Source of the DNA: Skermanella stibiiresistens SB22
GTDB taxonomy: Bacteria > Pseudomonadota > Alphaproteobacteria > Azospirillales > Azospirillaceae
Direction of reading: 5' to 3'
Length of the DNA: 64,000 bases
Assembly (NCBI RefSeq): GCF_000576635.1
Contig: NZ_AVFL01000007.1
Location: forward strand, 186,001-250,000
The notes under the pieces are model-generated. The model saw nothing but the letters and a program-made list of their open reading frames with translations, did not search any database and was not told the DNA's origin. Below, in pieces: positions 63,712 through 64,000 of the stretch. The first letter of the stretch is position 1. Every line of letters starts with the position of its first letter. Position numbers and translations under genes: made by a program.

Positions 63712-64000
63712 ATGATCCCGACCATCTTCGCCCCGGCCACGGCGCCTGGCCGGGGTGGTGTCGCCATCGTCCGGGTCTCGGGCCCGGATGCAGCCACGGC
63801 CCTGACGTCGCTCGGCGGCCGGCCCCTTCCCGAACCGCGTGCCGCCGCGGTCGTCCGGCTCTCCGATCCCCGCGATGGTGAATTCCTCGACCAAGGCTTG
63901 GCGCTCTGGTTTCCGGCACCCCGGAGCTTCACCGGCGAGGATGTCGTCGAGTTCCATGTCCATGGCGGTCGCGCCGTCGTCGCCGGGCTGATCGACGCGC
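63712..64000 (+). CDS. mnmE: tRNA modification GTPase MnmE (TrmE), N-terminus only
   Basis: The first 96 residues of MnmE, which with MnmG installs the cmnm5 group on U34 of several tRNAs. The formyl-THF-binding N-domain starts MIPTIFAPATAPGRGGVAIVRV and has SFTGEDVVEFHVHGG. The G domain lies beyond the window. In alphaproteobacteria this gene leads into mnmG-rsmG-parA-parB close to oriC. Confidence 0.96.
   Translation, partial: MIPTIFAPATAPGRGGVAIVRVSGPDAATALTSLGGRPLPEPRAAAVVRLSDPRDGEFLDQGLALWFPAPRSFTGEDVVEFHVHGGRAVVAGLIDA

Noticed and set aside
1-64000. tRNA or rRNA genes, CRISPR arrays, insertion sequences and phage genes
   Set aside because: No T-arm-like cloverleaf, repeat-spacer pattern, transposase or integrase was found on reading both strands.

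Overview
The window is strongly GC-rich, densely coded DNA from a bacterial chromosome. Gene order and protein types point to an alphaproteobacterium, probably Rhodospirillales (Azospirillum/Skermanella-like). The genus is an inference; no rRNA or other marker here settles it. No rRNA, tRNA, CRISPR array, insertion sequence or prophage was seen. The most important feature is that the window spans what looks like the chromosomal replication origin: the non-coding stretch between ppsR and hemE (about 42285-42723), the place where oriC lies in Caulobacter and Rickettsia. A near-perfect ParB-binding parS site lies about 16 kb away at 58494, and the window ends inside mnmE, the gene that usually leads into the gidA-gidB-parA-parB region.

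Layout. 1-2519: a partial acyl-CoA synthetase diverging from an SDR and a cupin dioxygenase-like gene, around a strong inverted repeat (accessory catabolism). 2568-4335: grpE and hrcA (heat shock), divergent from rph-rdgB-hemW (4551-7081). 7099-15642: a lipoprotein of the PBP-activator type, rsmI-yraN, a SirB1-like protein, gshB, a creatininase-family amidohydrolase, a hypothetical protein and comM. 15685-30060: accessory region with bdcA/bdcR, a LysR-NAD(P)H:quinone oxidoreductase pair, a stand-alone cNMP-binding protein, LysE exporter, an RND efflux pump, an orphan TctC-type binding protein, a cNMP/thioredoxin-reductase-like fusion, a cluster of very small genes with two long palindromes beside a MarR regulator, and an inositol-monophosphatase-family gene.

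30097-34286: the leftward his operon hisB-hisH-(GNAT)-hisA-hisF-hisE-HIT, tightly overlapping. 34486-37982: a trypsin-like lipoprotein and hslVU, preceded by a sigma-32-like promoter. 37993-42284: leftward operon ppsR-maf-aroE-coaE-dnaQ-metallophosphoesterase reading away from the origin. 42285-42723: putative oriC. 42724-45452: rightward hemE-hemH-hemJ, the last steps of haem synthesis. A P-type ATPase on the other strand separates these from rho (48591-49847), which has a structured leader and a bidirectional terminator shared with secB.

49967-58438: secB, a histidine phosphatase, fxsA, timA, mltA, an inserted lactate-utilisation operon lutABC, then an Smr-domain gene, an XRE regulator and a small lipoprotein. 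58441-60838: a terminator plus parS, a quinone oxidoreductase, a dienelactone hydrolase and ogt. 60843-64000: a DUF255 thioredoxin-domain protein, a DUF6489-like protein, a 2Fe-2S ferredoxin-like protein and the start of mnmE. Most housekeeping genes read away from the putative origin, in keeping with co-orientation with replication.
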